The translations under genes were made by a program, and so were the position numbers. A stretch of DNA of 64,000 bases from Neoroseomonas oryzicola. GTDB taxonomy: Bacteria > Pseudomonadota > Alphaproteobacteria > Acetobacterales > Acetobacteraceae. Where the stretch lies: positions 496,001-560,000 of the forward strand of contig NZ_JAAVUP010000002.1 of the NCBI RefSeq assembly GCF_012163135.1. The letters run 5' to 3'. Within the stretch, counting starts at the first letter, position 1. The number at the start of each line of letters is the position of its first letter. Positions 51,682-60,229 of the stretch are shown here, piece by piece. The notes beneath the pieces were generated by a model. The model worked only from the letters and a program-made list of their open reading frames with translations, did not search any database and was not told the origin of the DNA.

Positions 51682-51793
51682 TGGCCGAGCGCGGCGGGGC
51701 AACCGGAACTGCCCGCCCAGATGACGATGGCCTCATGATTGCTACCGCCCGTCCAGGCGCCGCGAGGCGCCGCAACCACGGACGCGGAGCGGC

Positions 51794-52813
51794 ATGGCCA
51801 AGGGCGCGGATATCGAACTCGTCGCGGTGACCAAGCGCTACGGCGCGGTCACCGCCGTCGACGGCATCGCGCTGCGCATCCCCGCCGGGACCTATTGCTG
51901 CCTGCTCGGTCCCTCGGGCTGCGGCAAGACCTCGACGCTGCGCATGATCGCCGGGCACGAGACGGTGACCGAGGGCGACATCCTCCTCGGCGCCGAGAAC
52001 ATCACGGACCTGCCGCCGGCCCGGCGCGGCACCGCGATGATGTTCCAGTCCTACGCGCTGTTCCCGCATCTTTCCTGCACCGACAACGTCGCCTTCAGCC
52101 TGAAGATGCGCGGCGTGCCGAAGGCCGAGCGCCGCGCGCGCGCCGCCGAGATGCTCGCCCGCGTCGAGATGACCGCCTATGCCGACCGCCTGCCGGCGCA
52201 GCTCTCGGGCGGGCAGCAGCAGCGGGTCGCACTTGCCCGCGCGCTGATCACCGATCCCTCGGTGCTGCTGCTGGATGAGCCGCTCTCCGCCCTCGATCCC
52301 TTCCTGCGCGTCCGCATGCGGGAGGAGCTGAAGGCGCTGCAGACGCGGCTCGGCATCTCCTTCGTGCATGTGACGCACAGCCAGGACGAGGCGATGGCGC
52401 TGGCCGACCTGGTGGTGGTGATGAACCACGGCCGCATCGAGCAGGCCGCCCCGCCGCGCGAGGTCTTCAACCACCCGGCCTCCGCCTTCGTCGCGCGCTT
52501 CATCGGCGGGCACAACGTCATCGCGCTCGCGGGCGGCCTGCCCATCCCGGCGCCGCCCGGCGGGGCGCGGCATGTCGCGGTGCGCGCGGACCGCATGATG
52601 CTCGCGCGTCCGGGCGCGGCGGAACTGCCGCTGTCCGGCACGGTGCGATCGGTCGAATACCTCGGCGCCACGGTCGCGGTGGGCCTGGCGGTGGAAGGGC
52701 TCGAGCCGCTTTCCGCCGTGCTGCCCGAAGCCGCCTTCTTCGCCGATCCGGTGCATCCGGGCGAGGCCGTCTCGCTCGGCTGGAAGCCCGAGGACATGCA
52801 CGCCATCGCGTGA
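51794..52813 (+). CDS. ABC transporter ATP-binding protein (polyamine/iron type importer)
   Basis: A 339-aa ATPase of the PotA/FbpC class. Walker A GPSGCGKTS (about 39-47), Q-loop MMFQSYALFPHL, signature LSGGQQQRVALARA, Walker B VLLLDEPLSALD and switch His in HVTHSQDEA are present, followed by a C-terminal TOBE domain (HVAVRADRMMLARPG). It is the first gene of a four-gene importer operon (ATPase, binding protein, two permeases), the order typical of spermidine/putrescine-like systems. The true substrate is not evident. Confidence 0.92.
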   Translation: MAKGADIELVAVTKRYGAVTAVDGIALRIPAGTYCCLLGPSGCGKTSTLRMIAGHETVTEGDILLGAENITDLPPARRGTAMMFQSYALFPHLSCTDNVAFSLKMRGVPKAERRARAAEMLARVEMTAYADRLPAQLSGGQQQRVALARALITDPSVLLLDEPLSALDPFLRVRMREELKALQTRLGISFVHVTHSQDEAMALADLVVVMNHGRIEQAAPPREVFNHPASAFVARFIGGHNVIALAGGLPIPAPPGGARHVAVRADRMMLARPGAAELPLSGTVRSVEYLGATVAVGLAVEGLEPLSAVLPEAAFFADPVHPGEAVSLGWKPEDMHAIA

Positions 52814-52864
52814 CACGGCGCGGCGGCAGGTCGCCGTCGCGTTCCTCTGCAAAGGGAGACTGAC

Positions 52865-54154
52865 ATGGTCGAGACCAAGGCAGGAAAGAGCAAGGGCATC
52901 GCCCGGCGCAAGCTCCTCGGCGGCGTGGCGGGCGCCGCGCTCGGTTCCGGGGCGGTCACCGGCTTCCCGACCATCTGGGCGCAGAACATCCGCAACGTCG
53001 TGCTGCGCCAGTTCGGCACCGGCGTGTCGAACCAGAACGCGATCGCAGAGAAGTGCAAGGAGGACCTCGGCATCACGCTGCAGATGACCGCGCTCGATTC
53101 CGACGCGGTGACGCAGCGCGCGGTGACGCAGCCGAATTCCTACGACATCGCCGACATCGAATACTGGATCTGCAAGAAGGTCTTCCCGGCGGGTGTGCTG
53201 CAGCCGATGGACGTCTCCAAGATCCGGCTGTTCGACAAGATCGTGCCGATATTCACCACCGGGAAGCTCACCCCGACCTCGACGATCGCGCAGGGCACCG
53301 CGCCGAACACGGTGGGCTTCGTCGACGGCCCCGGCAGCACGCGCTTCGCCTCCGCGCCGACCCAGTGGTTCACCATGATCCCGACGATCTACAACGCCGA
53401 CACGCTCGGCATCCGTCCGGACCTGGTGGGCCGCCCGATCAGGAACTGGAAGGACATCATGGACCCCGCCTTCCGGGGCAAGACGTCGATCCTCAACATC
53501 CCGTCCATCGGCATCATGGACGCGGCGATGATCTGCGAGAGCGCCGGCGTCATCCGCTACGGCGACAAGGGCAACATGACCCGCGCCGAGATCGACAAGA
53601 CCATCGACTTCCTGATCCAGGCCAAGCGTGCCGGGCAGTTCCGCGCCTTCTGGAAGACCTTCGACGAGAGCGTGAACCTGATGGCCTCGGGCGAGGTCGT
53701 CATCCAGTCCATGTGGTCGCCGGCGGTGACCGCGGTGCGGTCGCGCGGCATCCCCTGCGTCTACCAGCCGCTCGAGGAAGGCTACCGCGCCTGGGGCGGC
53801 GGCCTGGCGCTGGCCAAGCACCTGCGCGGCCTGCAGCTCGACGCCGCCTATGAATACATCAACTGGTACCTCTCCGGCTGGGTCGGCGCCTACCTCAACC
53901 GCCAGGGCTACTATTCCGCCGTGCTCGAGACCGCGCGCCAGCACATGACCGCGGATGAGTGGGGCTACTGGATGGAGGGCAAGCCCGCCCAGGGCGAGAT
54001 CAAGAACCCGCAGGGCCAAGTGATGGAACGCGCCGGCGCGGTGCGCGACGGCGGGTCCTTCGAACAGCGCATGGGCGCGGTTGCCTGCTGGAACGCGGTG
54101 ATGGATGAGGACCGCTACATGGTCCAGAAGTGGAACCAGTTCATCGCTTCGTGA
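52865..54154 (+). CDS. ABC transporter extracellular solute-binding protein (PotD-like)
   Basis: A 429-aa periplasmic binding protein. The signal ARRKLLGGVAGAALGSGAVT has the twin-Arg pattern of Tat export and ends near IWAQ (residue 39). The body has PotD/FbpA-family features: a YDIADIEYW strand, NADTLGIRPD and NWKDIMDPAFRGKT. GGGAG lies 7 nt before the ATG. The gene is followed immediately by a structured repeat that separates it from the permeases, an arrangement that can raise binding-protein mRNA relative to permease mRNA. Confidence 0.92.
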   Translation: MVETKAGKSKGIARRKLLGGVAGAALGSGAVTGFPTIWAQNIRNVVLRQFGTGVSNQNAIAEKCKEDLGITLQMTALDSDAVTQRAVTQPNSYDIADIEYWICKKVFPAGVLQPMDVSKIRLFDKIVPIFTTGKLTPTSTIAQGTAPNTVGFVDGPGSTRFASAPTQWFTMIPTIYNADTLGIRPDLVGRPIRNWKDIMDPAFRGKTSILNIPSIGIMDAAMICESAGVIRYGDKGNMTRAEIDKTIDFLIQAKRAGQFRAFWKTFDESVNLMASGEVVIQSMWSPAVTAVRSRGIPCVYQPLEEGYRAWGGGLALAKHLRGLQLDAAYEYINWYLSGWVGAYLNRQGYYSAVLETARQHMTADEWGYWMEGKPAQGEIKNPQGQVMERAGAVRDGGSFEQRMGAVACWNAVMDEDRYMVQKWNQFIAS

Positions 54155-54155
54155 T

Positions 54156-54288
54156 GCCCTCAAACGGCGGGCGCGGCCCGTCCGGGCCGCTGGCCTTCGC
54201 GCCATGCACTGGTGCGCGGGCGGCAGCGGTTGGTCTGGGCGCGGTCGCGCATTCGCGCTCCCGGACCGGGGCTCTGCCTCGGTCCGCC
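54156..54288 (+). repeat. 130-bp structured intergenic repeat, copy C
   Basis: The third copy of the element at 21865-22135, starting one base after the binding-protein stop codon (TGATGCCCTCA; compare TGATGCCTCA in copy A). The 5-prime hairpin is GCGGCCC-GTCC-GGGCCGC, unlike A and B in sequence but the same in form. The core GGTTGGTCTGGGCGC-GGTCGCGC and GCGCTCCCGGA is conserved. The 3-prime hairpin is CGGACCGGGGC-TCT-GCCTCGGTCCG, where a T-A pair of copy B has become C-G on both arms. Confidence 0.87.
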
Positions 54289-54319
54289 TGTTTTCGGTCT
54301 GGGGTGAGGTGGGGTGGCG

Positions 54320-55168
54320 ATGAAGGGTAGGGTTGCGGCACTGGCGCTGGCGTCGCCGCTGGCGCTGATCCTGCTCGCCTTCCTGCTGGTGCCGATCGGC
54401 ACCATCGTCGTCGTGTCCTTCTTCGACTACGACAGCGTCCGCATGTTCCCTGCCTTCGTCTGGACGAACTACGAGGAACTGCTGCTCTCGCCCATCACCT
54501 GGAAGACCTACCTACAGACCCTGTGGTTCGCCGCGGTCACCTGGGCGATCTGCCTCGCGATCGGCTTCACCGTCGCCTATTTCCTCGCCTTCCACGTCCA
54601 TTCGGCGTTGATGCAGACAGTACTCTTCCTGATCTGCACCATCCCCTTCTGGACCTCCAACGTCATCCGCATGATCTCCTGGATCCCCTTCCTCGGGAGG
54701 AACGGGATCCTGAACTCGGCGCTGCTGTCGATGGGCGCGATCGACCGGCCGTTGGAATTCCTGCTGTTCTCCGACTTCGCGGTGGTGCTCGCCTATGTCC
54801 ACCTCTACGCGCTGTTCATGGTGGTGCCGATCTTCAACTCCATGGTCCGCATCGACCGATCCCTGGTCGAGGCCGCGCGCGACGCAGGTGCGAGCGAATG
54901 GCAGGTCCTGCGCAACGTGATCATCCCGCTCGCGCGTCCCGGCATCGCCATCGGCTCGATCCTGGTCGTCGCGGTGGTGATGGGGGACTTCGTGACGGTG
55001 CGGCTGATGAGCGGCGGGCAGTCCGCCTCGGTCGGGCTGATGATGGTCAACGCCATGTCGCTGCTGCAGTACCCCGCCGCGGCCGCGAACGCCGTCGTCC
55101 TGCTGGTCGTCGTGCTGCTGATGATCGCGGCCATGCTGCGCGTCGTCGACATCCGGAAGGAACTCTGA
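54320..55168 (+). CDS. ABC transporter permease (PotB-like)
   Basis: A 282-aa inner-membrane permease with six helices and the EAA loop (VEAARDAGASEWQVLRNVIIPLARPG) that docks on the ATPase. It has the N-terminal LLVPIGTIVVVSFF of PotB-type proteins. Start is taken as ATG 54320 after GGTGGGGTGG; a GTG two codons earlier is possible. The stop overlaps the next start as TGATG. Confidence 0.92.
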   Translation: MKGRVAALALASPLALILLAFLLVPIGTIVVVSFFDYDSVRMFPAFVWTNYEELLLSPITWKTYLQTLWFAAVTWAICLAIGFTVAYFLAFHVHSALMQTVLFLICTIPFWTSNVIRMISWIPFLGRNGILNSALLSMGAIDRPLEFLLFSDFAVVLAYVHLYALFMVVPIFNSMVRIDRSLVEAARDAGASEWQVLRNVIIPLARPGIAIGSILVVAVVMGDFVTVRLMSGGQSASVGLMMVNAMSLLQYPAAAANAVVLLVVVLLMIAAMLRVVDIRKEL

Positions 55169-55986
55169 TGCAGGGCGGCCGGCGGTCCCGCGCCTTCTGG
55201 CCGCTCGCGGCCTTCTTCGGGCTCTTCGTCGCATTCCTCTACGGGCCGACGGTGACGATCGTCATCCTGTCCTTCCAGGGGCCGGAGGGCGGGCTGACCT
55301 TCCCGATGCGCGGCTTCTCGACACGGTGGTTCGCGAACCTGTTCGAGACCCAGATGGTCGGCGATTTCGGCGGGTCCTTCCTGCGGTCGCTGATCCTTGG
55401 CGCGATCGTGACCGTCATCACCGTCGTCGTCTCCTTCATGGCGGGCCTGGCCTTCCGGCGGCGCTTCCCGGGATCGACGGCGCTGTTCTACTTGGCGGTG
55501 GCGAGCCTGATCGTGCCCTCGGTGCTGATCTCGCTCGGTATCGGGCTGATGTTCCGGCTGATCGGCGTCGATCCCGCCTGGTGGTCCTCGGGCCTCGGGG
55601 CGCATCTCACCTGGACGCTGCCCTTCGGCCTGCTGATCATGTTCGCCGTCTTCAACCGCTTCTCCCCGGCCTATGAGGAAGCGGCGCGCGACCTCGGCGC
55701 GAGCCCCTGGCAGACCATCCGCCACGTCGTGGTGCCGATCCTGCTGCCCTCGCTGATCGGCGTCGGCCTGTTCGGCTTCACCCTCTCCTACGACGAGTTC
55801 GCGCGGAGCCTCTACACGGCCGGCACCTTCAACACCCTGCCGCTCGAGATCTACGGCATGACCACCAACGTCACCACGCCGGTGCTCTATGCGCTCGGCA
55901 CCGTGACGACGGCGGTCTCCTTCGTCGTCATCGGGCTGGCCATCGGCGGCGTGGTGCTGCTGCAGCGGCGCCGCGGCAGGGGCTGA
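55168..55986 (+). CDS. ABC transporter permease (PotC-like)
   Basis: A 272-aa second permease with six helices and its own EAA loop (EEAARDLGASPWQTIRHVVVPILLPS). It opens with FLYGPTVTIVILSFQGPEGG, typical of PotC. It ends the importer operon; a 63-bp gap with no clear terminator leads to the gnd gene. Confidence 0.92.
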   Translation: MQGGRRSRAFWPLAAFFGLFVAFLYGPTVTIVILSFQGPEGGLTFPMRGFSTRWFANLFETQMVGDFGGSFLRSLILGAIVTVITVVVSFMAGLAFRRRFPGSTALFYLAVASLIVPSVLISLGIGLMFRLIGVDPAWWSSGLGAHLTWTLPFGLLIMFAVFNRFSPAYEEAARDLGASPWQTIRHVVVPILLPSLIGVGLFGFTLSYDEFARSLYTAGTFNTLPLEIYGMTTNVTTPVLYALGTVTTAVSFVVIGLAIGGVVLLQRRRGRG

Positions 55987-56049
55987 ACGGGCGTTGCGCC
56001 GGCCCCCGCGCTGGGGCAAGCATCCCCCAGGCCCAAGGGGGGAAGCCGC

Positions 56050-57030
56050 ATGGCGGAAATCGGGATCGTCGGCCTCGGGCGCATGGGCGCGAACATCGCG
56101 CGCCGGCTGATGCGCGCAGGCCATCGCTGCGTGGTGTGGGACAAGGACCCGGCCGCCATCGCCGCCGTGGTCGCGCATGGCGCGACCGGTGCGGCGGACC
56201 TTGCCGGCGTCGTCGCCGGCCTCGCCGCGCCGCGCGCCGTCTGGGTGATGCTGCCCCACGGCCCGCCGACCGAGAAGGCGATCGCCGCCCTCGGCGACCT
56301 GCTCTCCCCCGGCGACGTCGCCATCGATGGCGGCAACACGCAGTGGAAGGACGACGTCCGCCGCGCCAAGGCGCTGAAGGCGAAGGGGGTGCACTACCTC
56401 GACATCGGCACCTCGGGCGGCGTCTGGGGGCTCGAGCGCGGCTATTGCCTGATGATCGGCGGGGAGGCGGCGCCCGTCGCGCGCCTCGCCCCGATCTTCG
56501 CCGCCCTGGCGCCGGGCCGCGGCAGCATTCCCGCCACGCCGCGCCGCGAAGGCCGCGCGCCGAACGTCGAGGAAGGCTGGCTGCATTGCGGCGGCCACGG
56601 CGCCGGGCATCTCGTGAAGATGATCCACAACGGCATCGAGTATGGGATGATGCAGGCGTTGGCCGAGGGCCTCGACCTGCTGCGCCACGCCGACAGCCCG
56701 CAAATGCCCGAGGAGCACCGTATCAGCGTCGATGTCGCCGATGTCGCCGAGGTCTGGCGGCGGGGTTCGGTCGTGACGTCGTGGCTGCTCGACCTCACCG
56801 CGGCGGCACTCGCCGAGGACCCGGACCTCGATAAATACTCGGGCCGCGTGGGCGATTCCGGGGAGGGACGCTGGACCGTGCAACAGGCCATTGAGACTGC
56901 CGTCTCGGCCCCCGTGCTGACCGCGGCGCTGTTCTCCCGCTTCGCCTCGCGCGATGAGGGTCATTTCTCCGGCAAGGCGCTGTCCGCCATGCGCGCGGGC
57001 TTCGGCGGGCATCTGGAGCCCAAGGCCTGA
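56050..57030 (+). CDS. gnd: 6-phosphogluconate dehydrogenase, decarboxylating, short form
   Basis: A 326-aa NAD(P)-dependent enzyme converting 6-phosphogluconate to ribulose 5-phosphate and CO2. It has GLGRMGANIARRL at the nucleotide site, DGGNTQWKDD, the catalytic GTSGGVWGLERGYCLMIGG and HGAGHLVKMIHNGIEYGMM. The length matches the short YqeC/GndA type, not the 470-aa form. The gluconokinase gene starts in its stop codon (TGATG), giving a gluconate-use unit. Confidence 0.93.
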   Translation: MAEIGIVGLGRMGANIARRLMRAGHRCVVWDKDPAAIAAVVAHGATGAADLAGVVAGLAAPRAVWVMLPHGPPTEKAIAALGDLLSPGDVAIDGGNTQWKDDVRRAKALKAKGVHYLDIGTSGGVWGLERGYCLMIGGEAAPVARLAPIFAALAPGRGSIPATPRREGRAPNVEEGWLHCGGHGAGHLVKMIHNGIEYGMMQALAEGLDLLRHADSPQMPEEHRISVDVADVAEVWRRGSVVTSWLLDLTAAALAEDPDLDKYSGRVGDSGEGRWTVQQAIETAVSAPVLTAALFSRFASRDEGHFSGKALSAMRAGFGGHLEPKA

Positions 57031-57548
57031 TGCCGGTCGCCGCCATCGTCGTGATGGGCGTCTCCGGCTGCGGCAAGTCGACCATCGGCACCCTGCTGGC
57101 CGAACGCCTGGGCTGGACCTTCGAGGATGGCGACGCCTTCCACCCCGAAGCCAACGTCGCGAAGATGTCCGCCGGCACGCCGCTGACGGATGACGACCGC
57201 TGGCCCTGGTTGCGCGCCATCGCCGCGCGCATCGGCCGGGCGCGGGCGGCGGGCGCGCCGGTCATCATCGGCTGCTCGGCGCTGAAGCGCGCCTATCGCG
57301 AGGTGCTGCGCGACGGCCATGCCGATGTGCGCTTCGTGCACCTGACTGGCGCGCCGGAACTGATCATGGCGCGCCAGGCCGCACGCACGGGGCATTTCAT
57401 GCCGGCCTCGCTGATCGCGAGCCAGTTCGCGACGCTCGAAGCGCCGGACACGGAAGCGGATGTGATCGACCTCGACGTCGATCCCGAACCGCCGGCCATC
57501 GTCGCCAAGGCGGTCGCCGCCCTGCGGCGGCGCGGCGACCTGGCGTAG
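57030..57548 (+). CDS. gntK: Gluconokinase
   Basis: A 172-aa kinase that phosphorylates gluconate to 6-phosphogluconate, the substrate of the preceding enzyme. The P-loop GVSGCGKST is at about 10-18, followed by FEDGDAFHPEANVAKMSAG, which binds gluconate, and the DDDRWPWL and CSALKRAYR motifs of the GntK family. It overlaps gnd by 1 nt. Confidence 0.95.
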   Translation: MPVAAIVVMGVSGCGKSTIGTLLAERLGWTFEDGDAFHPEANVAKMSAGTPLTDDDRWPWLRAIAARIGRARAAGAPVIIGCSALKRAYREVLRDGHADVRFVHLTGAPELIMARQAARTGHFMPASLIASQFATLEAPDTEADVIDLDVDPEPPAIVAKAVAALRRRGDLA

Positions 57549-57558
57549 CGCGCGGCGC

Positions 57559-57891
57559 CTATTCCGCCGCCATCGCCAGCCCCGGCACCGGGCCGTTGGT
57601 GATCGCCGTCATGCGTTCCCGCACGTCGAACATGCGGACCTGCAACTCCGTGATGTCCGGGTTCGCCTTCATGCGCGCGACGATCGGGCCGTTCACATAG
57701 GCCTCGGCGCTGGCGCGGCTGTCGAAGAGGTAGATGCCGCCGGCGCGGCGCTCCTCCTCCCCGTCCAGCCAGATCTTCCACTGCAGCCCCGGCACGGCGA
57801 GGAACTGCTTCGCGCGGTCGTCGGTGTAGCGGGCTTCCCATTCGGCCTTGGGCATGGCCGGGCGCGTGTAGTTGACCTGGACGATCACCAT
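57559..57891 (-). CDS. YdhR family putative monooxygenase
   Basis: A 110-aa ferredoxin-like fold protein. GLQWKIWLDGEEERRAGGIY and LFDSRASAEAYVNG match the core of E. coli YdhR (the GFLWKVW... EAGGIYLF segment), a dimeric alpha/beta barrel of the antibiotic biosynthesis monooxygenase group with no proven substrate. Start MVIVQVNYTRP at 57891; the frame is open further upstream over the divergent region. It converges on gntK. Confidence 0.85.
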   Translation of the reverse strand: MVIVQVNYTRPAMPKAEWEARYTDDRAKQFLAVPGLQWKIWLDGEEERRAGGIYLFDSRASAEAYVNGPIVARMKANPDITELQVRMFDVRERMTAITNGPVPGLAMAAE

Positions 57892-58010
57892 GGCGCGGGT
57901 CCTCCCTTGGATGCGCCGGGCCATGATGGCACGGATCGCGCCGCCGCAATGCGCGGAAGGCGCGCCCCTAGCGATCGGGGGCATCACGGTCGGGACAGGA
58001 GAACCCCGCC

Positions 58011-58298
58011 ATGACCCTCGCCGACCTGACCCTCGACCTTCGCGGCACGCCCTTCCAGCGCGCCGTCTGGGCCGCGTTGCAGGAGATCCCGCCAGGCCGC
58101 ACCGCGACCTATGCTGAGGTCGCCGCCGCCATCGGCTGCCCCGGCGCCGCGCGCGCCGTCGCGCGGGCCTGCGCGGCGAATCCGGTCGCCCTCGCCGTGC
58201 CCTGCCATCGCGTGGTGCCGGCCGCGGGCGGGACCGGCGGCTGGCGCTGGGGCGCGGCACGCAAGCGTGCGCTGCTCGTGCAGGAGGGCGCGCTGTGA
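58011..58298 (+). CDS. Methylated-DNA-protein cysteine methyltransferase, Ada C-terminal domain only
   Basis: A 95-aa suicide repair protein for O6-alkylguanine. It aligns with the last part of Ada: LDLRGTPFQRAVWAALQEIP, the DNA-reading helix ARAVARACAANP, the acceptor Cys65 in PCHRVV and the GWRWGAARKRALL end. The usual N-terminal RNase-H-like subdomain is missing, and so are the Ada regulatory domains. Because Cys is kept (not Trp), it is not an alkyltransferase-like ATL protein. It overlaps the oxygenase gene by 4 nt (GTGA). Confidence 0.88.
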   Translation: MTLADLTLDLRGTPFQRAVWAALQEIPPGRTATYAEVAAAIGCPGAARAVARACAANPVALAVPCHRVVPAAGGTGGWRWGAARKRALLVQEGAL

Positions 58299-58987
58299 TC
58301 GCGGCGCTCGACTGGGCGCGCATCGCGGCCGACCTCGATGCCTTCGGCTGCGCGACGACCGGCCCGCTGCTGACGCCGGAAGACTGCGCGGCACTCGCCG
58401 CCCTCTATGACCGCGAGGACGGCTTCCGCAGCCGCATCGTCATGGCCCGCCACGGCTTCGGCCGCGGCGAATACAAGTACTTCGCGAACCCGCTGCCGGC
58501 GCCCGTCGCTTCGCTGCGCGAAGGCTTCTGGCCGCACCTCGCCACCATCGCGAACCGCTGGAACGAGGCGATGGGCCTCGCGCCACGCTTCCCGGCGCGC
58601 CACGCCGACTTCCTCGCCCGCTGCCACGCGGCGGGCCAGTCGCGCCCGACGCCGCTGCTGCTGCGCTACGAGGCCGGCGACTACAACTGCCTGCACCAGG
58701 ACCTCTATGGCGAGCACGTTTTCCCGCTGCAGGTCGCGATCCTGCTCTCGGACCCGGGGCGCGACTTCACGGGCGGCGAGTTCGTCCTGACCGAGCAGCG
58801 CCCGCGCATGCAGTCGCGCGCCGAGGTGGTGCCGCTGCGCCAGGGCGAGGGCGTGATCTTCGCCGTCCACCACCGCCCGGTGCAGGGCACGCGCGGCACC
58901 TACCGCGTGACCATGCGCCACGGCGTCAGCCGCATCCGCGGCGGCCGGCGCCATACCCTCGGCGTCATCTTCCACGACGCCGCGTGA
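58295..58987 (+). CDS. 2OG-Fe(II) oxygenase coupled to the methyltransferase
   Basis: A 230-aa dioxygenase with the iron motif HQD (His134-x-Asp136), a distal His in FAVHHRPVQG (192 or 193) and Arg near 204-208 for 2-oxoglutarate. The FTGGEFVLTEQRPR loop and the C-terminal RVTMRHGVSRIRGGRRHTLG are typical of an uncharacterised prolyl-hydroxylase-like family often found beside Ada or AlkB genes. Starting on GTG inside the stop of the Ada-C gene, it is probably a DNA- or RNA-dealkylating partner. AlkB-like activity is inferred from context only. Confidence 0.85.
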   Translation: MIAALDWARIAADLDAFGCATTGPLLTPEDCAALAALYDREDGFRSRIVMARHGFGRGEYKYFANPLPAPVASLREGFWPHLATIANRWNEAMGLAPRFPARHADFLARCHAAGQSRPTPLLLRYEAGDYNCLHQDLYGEHVFPLQVAILLSDPGRDFTGGEFVLTEQRPRMQSRAEVVPLRQGEGVIFAVHHRPVQGTRGTYRVTMRHGVSRIRGGRRHTLGVIFHDAA

Positions 58988-58993
58988 GAGGGA

Positions 58994-60229
58994 TCAGGCC
59001 TCCAGCGCCTGGTAGGTCAGCATGTTGATCAGCCGCCGGTAGCGCAGCCGCATCTCGCCCGGCGCATGGGCCATCAGCACCACCGCGAGCCGTTCCGCCG
59101 GATCGACCCAGAAGAAGGTGCCGAAGACGCCCGACCAGCCGAAGGCCCCCGGCGCGCCCATGAAGGCCGACCCGCCCGCATTCTTCCGCACCGAGACGGT
59201 CAGCCCGAAGCCGTAGCCCGTGAGGCCCGGATCCATCCGGTCCGGCCCGCCCGTGATGCCCTGGAGATGGTCCGAGCCCATCCAGCGCACCGTCGCCGGC
59301 GAGAGCACCCGCGCCCCGCCCAGCGTGCCGCCGGCGCGCAGCATCTCGGCAAAGCGCAAGTAGTCCGACGCCGTCGAGACCAGCCCCGCCCCGCCCACTT
59401 CCAACTTTGGAGCCGTCAGCGGTGCCGCGACGGATTGCGGCTTGCCCGTCAGCGGGCAGGTCGGCAGCGCCTTGGCGAAGCGCGGCGCCGCGCCGGCGGG
59501 CAGCACATATCCGGTTTCCGTCATGCCGAGCGGCTCGAAGATCCGCTGCCGCATGATGGTGCCGAGCGAGGCCCCGCCCACCGCCTGCGTCACCAGGCCG
59601 AGCACGTCGGTCGAGAAGCCGTATTCCCAGGCCTCGCCAGGATGGTGGCGCAGCGGCGTCGCAGCGAGCGCCTGCGCGAGGCTCCCCGCATCGTGCTCGT
59701 TCGCGACGGTCAGCGAGGACCCCGGATGCGCCGCATGCACCGCCGTCGCGCCGAAGCCGCCATAGACGAAGCCGGTGGTGTGGCGCGCGGCGTCCTGCAC
59801 CGTCATCGGGCGACGCTGCGGCTCGGTCTCGATCGGGCCTTCGCCGGACAGCATCGCGGGCGTCGGCTTCGCCACCTGCATCGTCATCAGCGGCGGGACA
59901 TAGGCGCCGACCGGGTCCGAGAGCAGCAGCCGCCCGTCCTCGACCTGCGTCAGCGCCGCGACGCCGCAGACCGGCTTGGTCATCGACGCGATGGCGAACA
60001 TCGCATCGGGGCGCATCGGCACGCGCCCCTCGGCATCCAGGTAGCCGACCGCCTCGAGATGCACGAGCCGCCCGTCGCGCGCGATCGCGACCACGCCGCC
60101 GGGGAAGCGGCCTTCTGCCACCTCGCGTTCCAGCGCGGGGCGGATCTTCGCCAGCCGCGCGGAGGACATGCCGACCGCCTCCGGCCGCGCCGGCGGGATG
60201 GGCGAAACCTCAGCCTGGATGATGCTCAC
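58994..60229 (-). CDS. Serine hydrolase, class C beta-lactamase family
   Basis: A 411-aa beta-lactamase-fold hydrolase without a signal peptide. SxxK is SMTK at 82-85; the Tyr motif is in WEYGFSTDVLG; and the third motif is GWSGVFG. The SMTK and YGFSTD pattern is that of the esterase EstB-like group. The GTG at 60229 overlaps the stop of the metallo-hydrolase gene (GTGA); PEAVGMSSARL near residue 16 is the usual N-terminal landmark, and a start there (Met21) is an alternative. Confidence 0.87.
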   Translation of the reverse strand: MSIIQAEVSPIPPARPEAVGMSSARLAKIRPALEREVAEGRFPGGVVAIARDGRLVHLEAVGYLDAEGRVPMRPDAMFAIASMTKPVCGVAALTQVEDGRLLLSDPVGAYVPPLMTMQVAKPTPAMLSGEGPIETEPQRRPMTVQDAARHTTGFVYGGFGATAVHAAHPGSSLTVANEHDAGSLAQALAATPLRHHPGEAWEYGFSTDVLGLVTQAVGGASLGTIMRQRIFEPLGMTETGYVLPAGAAPRFAKALPTCPLTGKPQSVAAPLTAPKLEVGGAGLVSTASDYLRFAEMLRAGGTLGGARVLSPATVRWMGSDHLQGITGGPDRMDPGLTGYGFGLTVSVRKNAGGSAFMGAPGAFGWSGVFGTFFWVDPAERLAVVLMAHAPGEMRLRYRRLINMLTYQALEA

